Below are positions 1 through 11,740 of a stretch of 64,000 nt of DNA, piece after piece. This DNA is from Perca fluviatilis (lineage: Eukaryota > Chordata > Actinopteri > Perciformes > Percidae). The notes under the pieces are model-generated. The model ran no database searches. It worked only from the letters and a program-made list of their open reading frames with translations, and had not been told where the DNA came from. Position 1 is the stretch's first letter. Each line of letters begins with the position of its first letter. The stretch lies in the NCBI RefSeq assembly GCF_010015445.1, contig NC_053120.1, forward strand, positions 18,626,308 through 18,690,307. The letters are read 5' to 3'. The position numbers and the translations under genes were made by a program.

Positions 1-1382
1 GACTGTTTGCTCGCGTTTGTTAGTGCTGTTTGTAGACTTTATTTACACTCAAAACTGTGTCAAGTGACAGTGTGAGTGTTAAAAATATAAACTGTGACAT
101 ATTTAGTCTGACTAAATTCCCCGCATAATGAGTTGATCCGCGTCTAAAATAGCTTGATAAGTGACGCTTTTGTATTCAACACACTGCATGGTACAAAATG
201 TACAAAAAAAATCAACAGCCAAAACTGCTAACATTATTCACGTCAGTAAACCTACCTCACTGTGAAAAAAACACCAGGGAATGGTAGATAAAACGTTATG
301 TGGTATGTCCCCCGTTAGCGTTAAACTACTGTACATATGAACTCGGACCTTATTATCTTCATAAACACTGTTATATCAGTACACAGTGAGAAAGGTCTAT
401 TTATGATGAAGGCTTTGGGACGGCATGACCCGCCCTACTCTCCCTCTGATTGGCTAGCACTCGCTGCCTGCTCTGGGTTGGTTATTTTTGTATGAAAGCC
501 TATAGGGGACTTTCCTTGTACACGTGTAAAAACGATTATCTGGAAGAGGGTGAAAGAACATTGCAATAAAGTATTAAAAAAAAGAAGAAGTATGGAAGCC
601 TATAGGGGACTTAATTAAAATGATAATATCAATTTGAAAATAAAATTGTAATTTCACAATCATTTTCCAAAAATGTATGTGTTTTTAAGTAAACATTTTA
701 ATTAAAATGCAATAATCAAATTTTCCTTTTCACATACTTGTATTGGCATTCTATGACCATTTTTAATGATAATGCAATTTTACAACAATTTGAAACTCCA
801 TTTGACATTTAATTTTCAAATACTTAACCTACAATATTCAAATGTAAATGCAATATAAACATTGCAGCCTTATTTTACATTCATGCAAGCAATATTTAGG
901 TCACAATTCAGATTATAATGCAATTTTAAACCATTTGAAAATAAAATAATACATTTGAAATTTCGTTTTCAATGATTTAAGCTGCTCTACAGTGTACAAT
1001 GTTCAAATGCAATAGGTGAAACTGCACCCCCAGTCATTGCATTAACATTAACATTTCACCACGTTCTTGGTCTCAACTTGAATTTGAAAATGCAACCTGT
1101 CAGTCCTCTCATCAAGGCAGATCTTCAGTTAAGACCATAGACTATTTACAGTCAATGGTTAGGACATCACTTTCTCGTTCAGTGATTGTAGTAACATAGC
1201 CGACTGTAGGTAGTTGACTTCTGAGACCTGCTTCGACTAGGTAAGCCCAGTGTCCACACTGCTGATAATGTAAATCGCTGAAGGGTAAGTTGCTTTCTAA
1301 GTTAGCTCAGATAACGTCCATATGTTCAACCTAGAGTAGAGTCATTGGTTTATTACAGAAGGGTAATTAGTGGCATTATTTC
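1..1382. other. AT-rich non-coding stretch
   Basis: No open frame with recognisable protein similarity is seen. A 21-base direct repeat (about 491-511 and 591-611) brackets about 80 bases. From about 600 to 1090 the sequence repeats the themes TTTGAAAAT and TGCAAT in degenerate form, which suggests an old AT-rich repeat. Nothing else can be supported. Confidence 0.5.
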
Positions 1383-1552
1383 TTTTTTTAAAGCTTATTT
1401 TTGGCAGCTGAAGACATGAAAACGGGAGAGAGAGGGGGAATGACATGCAGCAAAGGGCCGCAGGTCAGAGTTGAACCCGGGCCCGCTGCGTCGAGGAGCA
1501 AAGCTCAACACATGGGTGCCTGATCTACCAACTGAGCTATCCTGGGGCCCAA
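1383..1552 (-). repeat. tRNA-derived SINE (family A, copy 1)
   Basis: Read on the minus strand, the element starts with a tRNA-like head (AGCTCAGTTGGTAGA, then a B-box-like GGGTTCAACTC). It continues into a conserved CAGCAAAGGGC / GCATGTCATTCCCC / CTCTCTC body and a T-rich end. The same arrangement recurs at 46492-46680 (+) and 57784-57982 (-), so this is a dispersed family. The head is embedded in the repeat body and lacks a full cloverleaf, so it is not a tRNA gene. Confidence 0.7.
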
Positions 1553-2795
1553 TTAGTGGCATTAGTGTTTATTTACATCCTCATGCTAAGGCAGCTACAA
1601 CTGGGTAAAGTTAATAGCTGGCTAACAACTAATGCTAGCTATAGCTAATGTTATTGGTAGTCTAAACTACATTCAATGTTAGTGTGTTATCTTAACGTGT
1701 TCATTCCAGGAACAACAGATGGAAATCAATTTGAGCCTTAAATCTGGCATGTTCACACCATATTACAGTAACACTGATTGATATGTAATATGTATTTTTC
1801 TATGCCCTTATTGCATACATTTAGGGCTCACCAGCCACTGTGGCTAGTGGTTTACCAAAGTTAACAAAGCAGCATTTTCACTAGCCACTATTTCGTGTGA
1901 AATTACGTTTTATTTGATTAATGTTGACCTTGGTGTGCTACAATTTACTTAAAGAACTAGAATTACAATCCATTTAAATATACAGTAAATGATCACTGTA
2001 AACACCCAAATCAAGACAAGATCAAATGTAGGCTATATTCAGCTCTTATAAGGTTGGTTTTGTGTAAAGCTCCTTTTGTATATAAACATGCAACCACTTA
2101 CAACACAGACAGACAAGATTAGCTTCTTATTGCATAAGTAGTGCATGGGTGTAGAACATTAATTGAAAGCTGTTTGGAGAGTGCGCTCACGTGTTAAACG
2201 GAGTTAGTTAATTAGTTAGGCCTTTAGATTCCCAGAGGAACAACAGAGGAAGGCAGTGTAAGTGTGCAAGTGTAAGATTTGTTCTGTTTTCTTTCTGTCT
2301 TTTTTTCTTCTCTTCTTTCAAATAGCTACAAACAACACATTTTCTAATATTTACATATTATTTTAGTGAGTGAGGAATTTGATAACAGATATTCACTATT
2401 GTAAAAGGACAGATACATACAGTAGGCCAATCATGCTGACCTGGAATGCAAACAGATTAAGCAGTGCTTTTTTCTCTCTTCTTCCAAAGAGCAAATTAGA
2501 CAGAACAGACAGAAGTAACTACAACAGGTGCTTGTCACATTGCTTCAGTCAGTGAAGCCATGTGATCCTGCTCTTATTTGTTCCTGATCACAATGGCCCT
2601 CATTTATGAAATGTGTGTACGACCTAAAACAGGTGTACGACGGGCGTACGCCGATTCCTACACAAAGCTCGACATATATCAATTTGGACGTGAGCGTAGG
2701 CTGCGATCAAATCTCACGTCTGGTCTGAACTCGTGTCCAGCATATAATCAGTTTAACAGGAGAATGAGAAGTCATCAGTTGATCACGTATCAGCA

Positions 2796-3006
2796 ATGGC
2801 AGATCTGGCTATTTTAGAAGACCTCTATGCGCCCGTCTGCAACATTGTTTTAGCCTGTGGTGTTCTGCACAACATCGCACAGGAAAACACGGTGCCATAA
2901 ATGTAGCGATGGAGCCAGATGACCCGATGCCCAGAGAGAAGTGTCCAGAACAGCCCCAACTGGGGGCTATACGAAGGAGACAGGATATTATTCCTCACTT
3001 TTAAAA
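2796..3006 (+). pseudogene. Harbinger transposase remnant (N-terminus fused to C-terminus)
   Basis: The ATG at 2796 opens a 34-codon frame ending in TAA at 2898-2900. It starts MADLAILED, like many Harbinger transposases, then jumps to VCNIVLACGVLHNIAQE, the ACxVLHN motif found near the C-terminus of the HARBI1-like transposase. The central DDE catalytic region is missing, so an internal deletion joined the two ends. Conserved-looking codons continue with disruptions to about 3006. It cannot encode an active enzyme. Confidence 0.6.
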
Positions 3007-3429
3007 GGTAGCCTATAGTGTTATGTTTGGCAATGATATTCAATACAGGAAACATGACGATGCACAACATTTTTATTTATTCTTCAGGTTTTTGTTTCTC
3101 TTTCAAGTGAATGATTTATTTCTGCAATTGACCGAGTTATTTCGGCTTGTTTTTCCAGGCCCTCTGCTGTCAGGAGACAGGGTCGAGGTGGTGGTCCAGC
3201 ACGGGGGGTGGAGGACACGCGCTCTCCCTCAGCTGTTGCCTCGTTCTGACTCATGCAAAAAAACAGGAGTTAAATAAAAGACACTGCATAAACTCTGCTA
3301 CCGTGTGTTTATTTAATTATAGGTACACCTACATGTAGGCCTAATAGATTGCAATAGAAGCCTGTATATTACTATTAGGACTATAGAAAAATGTGTCAAG
3401 GATGTATAAATTAAATAGGCTAAACTTCA

Positions 3430-3628
3430 GCTGGAGTCCGATTTACTACGGCAACACTGTTGACCGCATCAGTGAACTCCTTCCATTCCGAATTCTTTCT
3501 ACAGCCTTTAATACCAGTTTTCAGGCTGACAAATAGTACACACGTTAGTGCAAATGAACCTGAGATATCAGGGTTTCAATCTCCACCTCTGAAAAGTTCC
3601 GCTTCTCAGCCGGATTACGTCTCACCAT
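3430..3628 (-). pseudogene. Myb/SANT-like Harbinger accessory protein remnant
   Basis: From an ATG at 3628 (minus) the frame reads KRNFSEVEIETLISQV, the start of the trihelix/Myb-SANT domain of the second Harbinger protein. Stops and a frameshift follow. In another frame the later motif EWKEFTDAVNSVAVVNRTPAE appears, matching the W-x-x-(I/F)-x-x-x-VN part of the same domain. It is a pseudogene; only its orientation, opposite to the transposase remnant, is informative. Confidence 0.55.
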
Positions 3629-4235
3629 GTCGTAAATTGTAGGGGCGAGGCCTCCAAACCGAGAATATATTGGGGCGTGATATTTAAATGACGATCGTTT
3701 CCAGCCGCCGCATTTATCAATGTACGGCCATTCTTACGCTCTGATTGGTGTGATACGAACTTTTCATGAATCCCACGTGAAGCCTGTCGTAAGATGATTT
3801 CTGCGCTCATATCTGCGCTGGTTTCTACGTTAGGTTGATAAATGAGGGCCACTGACTGCTAGCAGTATTCTTTTTTTATTTCCTGCCAACAGGCCAGTGC
3901 AACTGTAACATTTAAAGTCATGAATCCAATTGAGTCTGTCTTTTGGTGTGTTCCTAATTGTAATTTATTTCATTTTTTGTGAATCATTTAACAAATAATG
4001 TGAGTTGCAGTCCGTATTCCGACATTTGCTCACTGTCCTGAGCTCACCCACAAAACTCATACAATAATTCACTCTGCTTTTAGCTCTGTGTTTGGTCTCC
4101 ACCTACATCTGAGAAAAACACTCTTGCTTTGTAGCTATTCAGGCTGTTCTCATGAACCATTCATACATATACTGTTGCTACGAAAGCAATGCACTTTAAT
4201 TTGTATGTATGCACATAGTTTTTGATGTTATGATT

Positions 4236-4275
4236 TTATTTCCCATTTTTTTGGGATCAATAAAAATCTATCTAT
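4236..4275 (+). repeat. LINE 3'-tail relic
   Basis: The string TTTTTTGGGATCAATAAA followed by a short TCTA repeat is the usual 3' tail of several fish non-LTR retrotransposons. Only the tail is visible. No reverse transcriptase codons are found next to it. Confidence 0.4.
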
Positions 4276-4737
4276 CTATGTATTGACTGCGCTGTGCACA
4301 GCGTAGGAAAGTGGTCGGAGTGGATGCGTGGGTCATAAAACACAGTGCTTTTAAACTGGGGAGCGGAGTTCACTTCCTCTGGAAAACAAAAGTATTTGAC
4401 CCAGGAAACAAGTGGTGTTTTAACCCAAACCACAATCTTTTTTCTGAACTGAACTAGTCGTTTTGGTGCCTAAACTTAATTGTCGTCGCTGCATGATGCT
4501 CACTTTTTGTCGGCTAACCTTAACTTCCACAGCCCCTGAAAGGACCGCCATCTCGCGTTGCCCTGTAGCTGGCTTCCAGTAACCCTTTGTCAGCTATACT
4601 CCGCTACTAACTGCCGCTGATATCGCTAATATCGTACAAACCCGTTCATGAGAATACATTAAGCTGTGAAATGCCTCACTCAGTAGAGCTAAGTGAAACT
4701 GCAGTTGGGTGATAATTCTCTTTTCTTACAGTATCTC

Positions 4738-5120
4738 TAGTAACGCATTGCCAGACCTTCCTCCACAGTGCTGCAGAGGAGGGTCTGGCTAGTCCACACA
4801 ACATTTCGGGATGGGAGAAAAACATGACCTGGTTTATTGGCGTGTACATTCAAAAGTTGTTTTAGTCATGCAACAGAAAACTCAGATTGGACAGATAGTC
4901 TAGCTAGCTGTCTGGATTTAACTTGCAGAGATCTAAGGAGCAGTTAACCATAGTCCTCATAAATCCACCAGAGTTTAAAATCCCAACACAAAGGAAGGGG
5001 AAGATGACGGACATCCGGTCGAAAAGAGGGACATCGGCGGAATTTCCGGTGGCACTGGAGCAATCCCAGAAGTGGAACATCCTGGCTATAGACAGTATCC
5101 CTTACTTAGTGCCCTCATGT
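4738..5120. repeat. Probable MITE-type interspersed repeat
   Basis: This stretch begins with a small hairpin, CCAGACC(T) ... GGGTCTGG, around 4751-4789 and runs to about 5120. I recognise the opening segment as resembling a common fish repeat, but I cannot define its right end or a target duplication. The 75-codon frame inside (from 4923) has no recognisable similarity and is not called as a gene. Confidence 0.35.
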
Positions 5121-5377
5121 GAGCATGTTTGCTTATTGCCAACAGCATAGTACAACATGGATTATCCATTTATGATCTTTTGGCACAATTTAAATATATA
5201 CATATATTTATTTTTTTATGTGTGTGCATTTTATGAGCTGAATATGGATGTTTTTCATCTTGTGCAGATGTGTGCATCTGTCTGGAGCATGTGTGCATTG
5301 ATGTTGAGCGCATTCCAGTGATTTTCTTATCATTGCTCCCACATGGACAGGCTCAGGCTCCAGGCACATGTGCAGGT

Positions 5378-5435
5378 TCAGGCTCCAGCTGCACAAGCAG
5401 TCAGCATGCTGACTGCTTGTGCAGCTGGAGCCTGA
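5378..5435. repeat. 58-bp perfect palindrome without spacer
   Basis: The left arm (5378-5406) is the exact reverse complement of the right arm (5407-5435), 29 bases each, centred on GCATGC. Nearby (5347-5390) the words CAGGCTC and GGTTCAGGCTC repeat, so part of the arm also occurs as a direct repeat to the left. No transposon end or gene explains it. Confidence 0.9.
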
Positions 5436-5439
5436 GGTT

Positions 5440-7380
5440 TAGCGGCCACAAAGGCATCTGCAGTCATCTTAGGCCACCTGTCACAAAGCATTCCCACAAA
5501 TCCAACAGGAGAGACAAAGGAAAAATGGCAGCTGGTCAACCAATACTGGAGCTGCTTTTGTTACTGGCTGTCTGGTAGCTACAGATGGAGCTAGCCTATG
5601 ATAGCTACTTGTGGATTTCAAGATACTGTATGACAAACAGCTGTCTCTTCAAAAAGATCAAAAGTAGGCCATATTTACTAGACTCAAGAAGAAGTGGGAC
5701 CCCTAATAGATGCAGAGCTAGGAAGTCAAGATGATTGGACTGAATCCTGTAGGCAATATGCAGTTAATCATGTCTATGCAGCATCTGAAATGAAAAGCAT
5801 AAATCAATGGACGTGGACTTAAGGCAGGACCTGCATTGTAGGTTTGGCATTTAGGTTTTTCAGCACATCTAGACAAATACAGATGTATCAACCCATTTAC
5901 CCTAATCCCACCCCATCTCCCTCTCCAAATAATACCCAGAACTAAAGTATAAAACAGTGATAATTACATAATATCACATATACATTTTTTTAATGAACCA
6001 AGTAAATAAGTAGCCTAAACAAAAATAAATAAATAAAATAATAAATCACAAATAATTCAAAATGAATAGATATAAGAGGCATATAACATGTTAAATGGTT
6101 GTTGAGTCTTAACAATGAGACTCAAATGAGAATTACAAAGCTGGTATACCAAAAAGGTTCTTTTATATATAACCTTTTAAATCAACCTCTAAAGGTTGCA
6201 CTTTATTATTCCCCCCATATTTTATAAAAAAATGTTTCAGGCTTTTGTTTGATAGCAAAGGTTATTTTTTTTCTTCTTATTTTTTTTTCTTACCACCAAA
6301 GGTCTATTTGAGTTTTTCCAAAAGACAGTTATTGGATGTTTAGCTTGAAGAAGAGAGAAAAAAATATTATTTTGTTGGTATTATTAAGCTTTGGAATATC
6401 AGAAAACATGTCATGGTTTTAAGCATTTAATGTTTTTAATTTTACATTCAAATTTTACCTAAAAAGTTGTCATTTTGAATATACCGGTATGTAAGTGCAA
6501 ACATTCCTGGAACATATGAATGGTTCCTTGACAGAACCATGAAGTTGTTAAAACTGTTAAACAAATAAAACAAAAATAAATAAGTATTGATATTGGTTTA
6601 ACAGTCATAATGGCAATAACCACCAATGAACGCACAGTGGATTGGACAAATTTGTTATGGTAGAAGTTGAAGAAAGCAGTTATCCTGCTATTATATCTTA
6701 ATTTTACCTTTGCTTTGTTTTATGTCCACAAAGTTGGACTTTGGTTCAAAGCATGCAATCTGAGCGTGGCAAACATTGTCAGATGGATAATGACTGACTT
6801 GCTGCTGGCTGTCTCTTCAAATAAGTTACAAGCTTACAAAATATTTTTTGAAATTGCATAATATAGATATATAACAAAAAAAATGTTGTGAATGTTCACT
6901 CTCCACAGATCTGGATAGTTTGATATCCATCAGGCATAACATTTGCAAGATTACTGCAGCACTTGAATTCTCATTCTCGCTATAACTATTATACCTTAGG
7001 AAAGAACTACTTCATAGCAGGTGGTTCATTCTCACAGAATCACAGAATATCAATTTAGATCGTGGTGTTCTTCTGTAGAGAAGCAATCGGTGGAACAATG
7101 TGACATGTTTTTCAGACCTTTATATTTAGCTGTCAATACAAACAAGAGGAAACATTTTTATTCTTTAAAGGGAACTCAGTTTCTTCCCTACAGCAATAAA
7201 TACAAGAAGAGCACTAAAAAATGACACAATTAGTGACTTTATGGATGGATTGACTGTATGTCAGGGTTTGGGGTGTTAATTATATTAACTTTAATAGTAA
7301 CTTTATTTGTTACACCTTTAAAAACAATAGTTTTGCAAACATGCAAACATGACAGTCTGGCTTTGAATTTCCGGAGAAAA
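5440..7380. other. Non-coding, AT-rich, nothing recognised
   Basis: No splice-bounded open frame, transposon end or RNA gene is recognised. The short frames present (for example 6667-6861 and 7021-7224) have no similarity to known families and no intron signals in useful places. Confidence 0.4.
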
Positions 7381-7384
7381 CAAA

Positions 7385-7610
7385 GCCATGTGACGCGTTC
7401 GTCCAATCAGCTGCCGGTTTTCATTTCTTCGGCAACAATACAGAGTAGCGCCGCCTGCTGCTATGGAGACGTATTACGTTTCTCAAGTCGGTGTCGCCTC
7501 AGTGTGTCCCGAGGCAGTTTTTTGGACCTCGGGGACCCGACTGATCAGCTCGACTGGCTTTTCTGTCGACGGTCGGCCGTCTGGCTGCTGTGTCCTGGCT
7601 ATTAGCCTCA
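7385..7610 (-). repeat. Degraded copy of the MITE found intact at 38259-38790
   Basis: The segment TGACGCGTTCGTC ... GCCGGTTTT ... AACAATACAGA ... GGAGACGTATTACGT matches the reverse complement of about 38290-38380. A right-hand part (CGACGGTCGGCCGTCTGG) resembles the other end of that element. Terminal repeats are lost here. It explains the 115- and 78-codon frames in this stretch, which are not genes. Confidence 0.55.
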
Positions 7611-8189
7611 AACTGCCGTCATATTGGCAGGCAAGAAATCAAGTATTTTCAGTCTTGCAAACTACACACACGAAAAGGTGTACAAAACTGCAAGAATAGA
7701 TTGCTACTGAAACCAGAGTTAAATGTCAATAAACATAATTAATTAATGAACATCTGCAATATAAAGAGCTGTAGAAGCAGAGAAACCCCCAGAAGAAAGG
7801 ACTACTACTAAAAAAAAAAAAAAAGTGTATTTTAATTTGTTTAAAAAATGCATAATACAATGAGTTAAAATTAGCATTTTAACTAAATATGAATCAGTTA
7901 AGTCTTATTGTACACAACATGATCTCTATTATCCCTGATTGTTTTACAGGACAATGCCAACAAAAAAAACACATATTTGCCTGGTGTCTTTGTCACGTAA
8001 GCCATGTTATGGTCAAATGAAACCTGCGGCAGGATGTGCTGTAGTTCCCACTTGACAAACAGACAGAAATAAACTTGAACATTAAGTATATTGACATGAA
8101 TGAGAGGTGTGCACACATCGGTAGCCACTTGTTACATTTATGAATACATTTTAATCCTTTTTTATTTCCTTTGCTGTACAGGAGGAATG

Positions 8190-8630
8190 TAGCCTAGAAA
8201 TCTAGACGCACCCTAGTGGCAGAAAATTTATTTTGCAGCCAGGGTCAGTCTAGGCACTCTCCGTTGGCTTGCGAGCTGGAAAAACCAAATTTTGATCAGG
8301 CCAATCACATAGTGTATAGAGTCGGTGATCGGACTTATGGCTGCTGCTGCTGGGAACAGCAGTCTTCTGGAAGACTTCTTTGACTTCTTCTTTTTCTTCT
8401 TTTCTTTGAGAAAAGAACAAAGAACGGCACAGAAATCATTCTTAAAAAAGGAAGATGTGTTTGGAGTTTTGCCGACCGAATACGGTAAAATCTTAATCTA
8501 TCAACTAGCTTCTCTTCCTTCTTCGTTGCTCTACCGTTGCTCTACCGTTTATCCCGCCCCTCGGCTTGAGCTCCGTCAATGGTGAGTTCCCAGACCCAAC
8601 ATCTTGATGTGGGTCTGGCTTGTCAGGCTA
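8190..8630. mobile_element. MITE with 9-bp target duplication
   Basis: The ends are TAGCCTAGA (left) and TGTCAGGCTA (right), giving a short inverted repeat TAGCCT/AGGCTA. The same 9 bases GGAGGAATG flank both sides (8181-8189 and 8631-8639), as expected for a target-site duplication of a hAT-like element. The 441-base element has no transposase. The 86-codon frame inside is a by-product. Confidence 0.7.
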
Positions 8631-9492
8631 GGAGGAATGTATATCAAGTCACTAGATCAAAATGTTGCCAATAGTTGCTTTTAGAATATGTGTAATAGAA
8701 TATCCTGAAGAAAAAAAATGTAGGTAGTGCATTGCTTCCACCCTTAACTTTGGTAGCTAGGTGCTAGGAGGTATTTGTCCCATGGTCATACAATTTCTGT
8801 TATTTTTAATGGAATTCTAGGACGTTTATTATGAAAAGATACCTAATGTGATCACCAGTCACAAAGACACGTCTTTTGGATCAATCCTTTAAACCAGCAT
8901 TAAGCAACATTTCCTAGTATTAACAACATCTCAATTGTGAAAGTGCTGTTTAAATTAATTACTACTTAGCCCCCTTTAGCTCTACAGAGCATTTTAGCAT
9001 TAGCTCATTGTTCTGATTTTCTCTTTGATTTGCTCTCAGAAACATCATTTTCAGGAAGATATTTTCAGTGTAAAAGCCATCTTAATCCCCCTGCAGACTA
9101 CCTGCCCAGCACCAACCTGCTGACAAAGTCAGCGATAATATGTCATAATTGTGTTTACAGCCTGTGATACTGCCACCAAGTGGCAAATACAATCTACTGT
9201 ATTAATGCAGCTTTAAATTTAAAATATGATTATTTTTATAGAAAGCAACATGCCTTGCATTTCACCTCCCTGTACACAACATGTCCTCTCAGGGGAAAAA
9301 AGGTAAACATTAAAATGCATTGTGTTTTTATAGCCTCCATCTGCCATCCTGCTCATATTTATGATATGGCCTTTAGCTTGTTGTCATTACACAACCTGCC
9401 CTCGCATGCTTATGACTTGAGAAAATGTCCCATGAGCAACATGTGTCTGACATGGCTGCTGGGAAACAGAAACTCTTGAGAGTCACCATTAT

Positions 9493-9493
9493 A

Positions 9494-9562
<69 letters not shown>
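9493..9562. repeat. (AATC)n microsatellite
   Basis: About seventeen uninterrupted copies of the 4-base unit AATC/ATCA. In the + frame it produces the artefactual protein INQSINQS. Confidence 0.95.
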
Positions 9563-9564
<2 letters not shown>

Positions 9565-9982
9565 TTGTCACGTGAAATCATATACAATTTCAGTGAAATG
9601 TAATAATGTAATACTGTCAGTTTCTACAATTTATGCATTAAAAACAGTACTGCATATCAATATCCTCCAGTAATCAAGGATAGTGAACACCATGGATCAT
9701 GTTCCGAGATTGCCAGAATACAGGTTAAAAGTTAAATCAACCATTATAGTGAAAAGTGTGTTAATTTCTCTTTTCCCTGCCACATTTGTAAAGGGCTTGA
9801 TATGTTCCCTTGATTGTCCCTCTGCATTTCTTATAAGCAGAATTGGCTTTCTGTCTAAGGAGTAAGAAAATTACACGTGAAAAAATCAGAGAAACTCTTA
9901 CAACTCGTGCATTTGTAGAACACGCAAAAGAAAACCTGTGTCCATCTGTGAACATTGTTTACCAGTTGAGATGATTTTGATA

Positions 9983-10115
9983 CTAAAGGTTCCCTGTGGA
10001 GTTTTGGACCTCAAGCAGTGCTATGGAGCTGCTTTTCCATGAGTGGGTCCCCTTTTGTTTATCTTATGCATGAAGGTGACGCAATACACAGTCCTGTCAA
10101 TGGTGTCACAGTTTT
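9983..10115. repeat. Dispersed repeat sharing sequence with 17493-17615
   Basis: Both places read AAAGGTxCCCTGTGxAGTTTTxGACC, then CAATGGAGC- or CTATGGAGC-like words and GAGTGGGTC, with similar spacing. Two copies in one window mark it as an interspersed repeat of unknown class. Confidence 0.6.
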
Positions 10116-11629
10116 CCACTCAGGGCTCGAGATTAAGCACCTCCCGTTGTCCCGGGGGAAGAAACAAAAAGGGTTGGGGACGATGAAAATGAATTTTGGG
10201 ACGATAGTAGAAAGAAAAAACCCTGCTAACTTAAAATGAACAGCGATGAAAATGAAACTGACAGCACGTTCTGTGTAGCACGCACAGTTATTATGAAACC
10301 TCCTTGACAGACATAAACGCACGATTGCGCGCACACACACAGCACATAGCTAGAAACGTGAAAACAGACGCTGGTCACCGCGATTATTGACAGTCAGAGT
10401 GATGTACAAAGCCAACGGCGTCCCGTGGTGGGATACTGCTGCAATTTTTAACGTTACATCAAGTAAACAACCACCAGGAAAACTTGAACCGCAAGCCACT
10501 TCAGCTGCAACAGGGAATTACTGTAAAACCGAGTCAGTAAGATTGCCAGTGATCTTTATTGTTTGTTTATTGTTAAACGTTACCAGTTAGTCAATATTAG
10601 CCTGTTTAATGGACAGCAGTCGTCGTTTGCATTTACAGTGAGTGAGCTGACAATAATGTTATAACATTATGTTAAGACACAAAACTCTGCAATAGCTCAA
10701 ATCATGTCACTGACGTTACCACTTAACGTTACTTACTTTCTCTTCTTCATCCCCTATGGGACATAAGGCTGCAAATAGATCTCTTTATCAGATGTTATCC
10801 TTGGCAGCATACTGCGCATCTCCCCATGGCAGGTGCATGTTATCCAGCAGCTCCTCCAACTTTTAGAAACACCAGCTAGCAGATCCATTTCTAGCTTTTT
10901 GGGGGCCCTGTGTAAAACTTGTTTTTGCCAACTTCTTCTTAAGAAAGTACACCCGTTTTTGCCAACTTGGCCTTTGTTTGTTGTGTGACTGATTCACCTA
11001 TAGTCTCTAATCTTTTCAGATTAATTTGAATAAGAAGGTTGATGATTGATCATGTAATAATTCTTTTGATGTTTTATTTTTGTTAAAGGTCACTTTTAAT
11101 TATTCTACTTATGATAATGTAGAAAAACAAATATTTTAAATCCGGGACTGTCCACATTCATTTTCGGGATGGCTTAGATTGTATTCCACTGGTGGAACGG
11201 TGGAAAACTGCCAAGATATGCTGCAATGCACCATTAAAGACAGGGAAGAAGAAGACTGCAAGCTAGTAAACATGGATGTAGACAATGCTGGATTTAAATA
11301 AAAAAAGTTTTATACATGTTTTATAAGGAAGGAAATGCATTTAACGTGTTGGTTAGACCTTAAGGATATACCTTAAAGATCCCTTCACAGAGACATTAAC
11401 CTCATTACTTGGTTGTCTTTTGTTGTGTGTTGAGTCTTGGATCAGCTGAATGGATCTGAATGGAAATAGCCTAAGGTGTGAAAGGTGGCTGCATGTGTTT
11501 ACTAATGCTGCGACCAAGGTGTGGATTGAGCCTGTGCCTGAAGGCATTTGTAGGCAATTGGCTCATCTTGAGTGACATCAGCCTGTCTCCACAAGCCGAG
11601 CTGAGCTGCTGATCTGTGGGGCAAAAATC

Positions 11630-11740
11630 GCTTTCTGCTTCTCCCAACTGTACTTGTAGAGTCAAAGCGATTTTGAGTCCTTGAAAAGCGCTATACAAAT
11701 TCACAAATATACAAATTTATTTTTATTATTATTAGAGTGA
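11630..11740 (+). repeat. LINE/SINE 3'-tail relic
   Basis: The text TTGAAAAGCGCTATACAAAT followed by TTTATTATTATTA is the characteristic 3' end of widespread fish L2-like LINEs and the SINEs that borrow their tail. No coding part is attached. Confidence 0.5.

Larger units (their letters stand above)
2595..3850. mobile_element. Internally deleted PIF/Harbinger DNA transposon
   Basis: Both ends carry the inverted repeat GGCCCTCATTTAT / ATAAATGAGGGCC. Inside are remnants of both genes typical of Harbinger elements: a fused fragment of the transposase on the plus strand (2796-3006) and a broken Myb/SANT-like DNA-binding protein on the minus strand (3430-3628). The two remnants converge, as in complete elements. 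A clear 3-base target duplication is not visible (AAT left, ACT right). About 1.26 kb remains, too short for an autonomous copy. Confidence rests on ends plus both domain remnants. Confidence 0.75.

Noticed and set aside
1383..1552. tRNA gene
   Set aside because: A- and B-box-like words exist, but they head a dispersed SINE and no cloverleaf with acceptor stem can be drawn.
10387..10590. Possible exon (67 codons)
   Set aside because: No recognised similarity, no convincing acceptor/donor pair, near a dispersed repeat.
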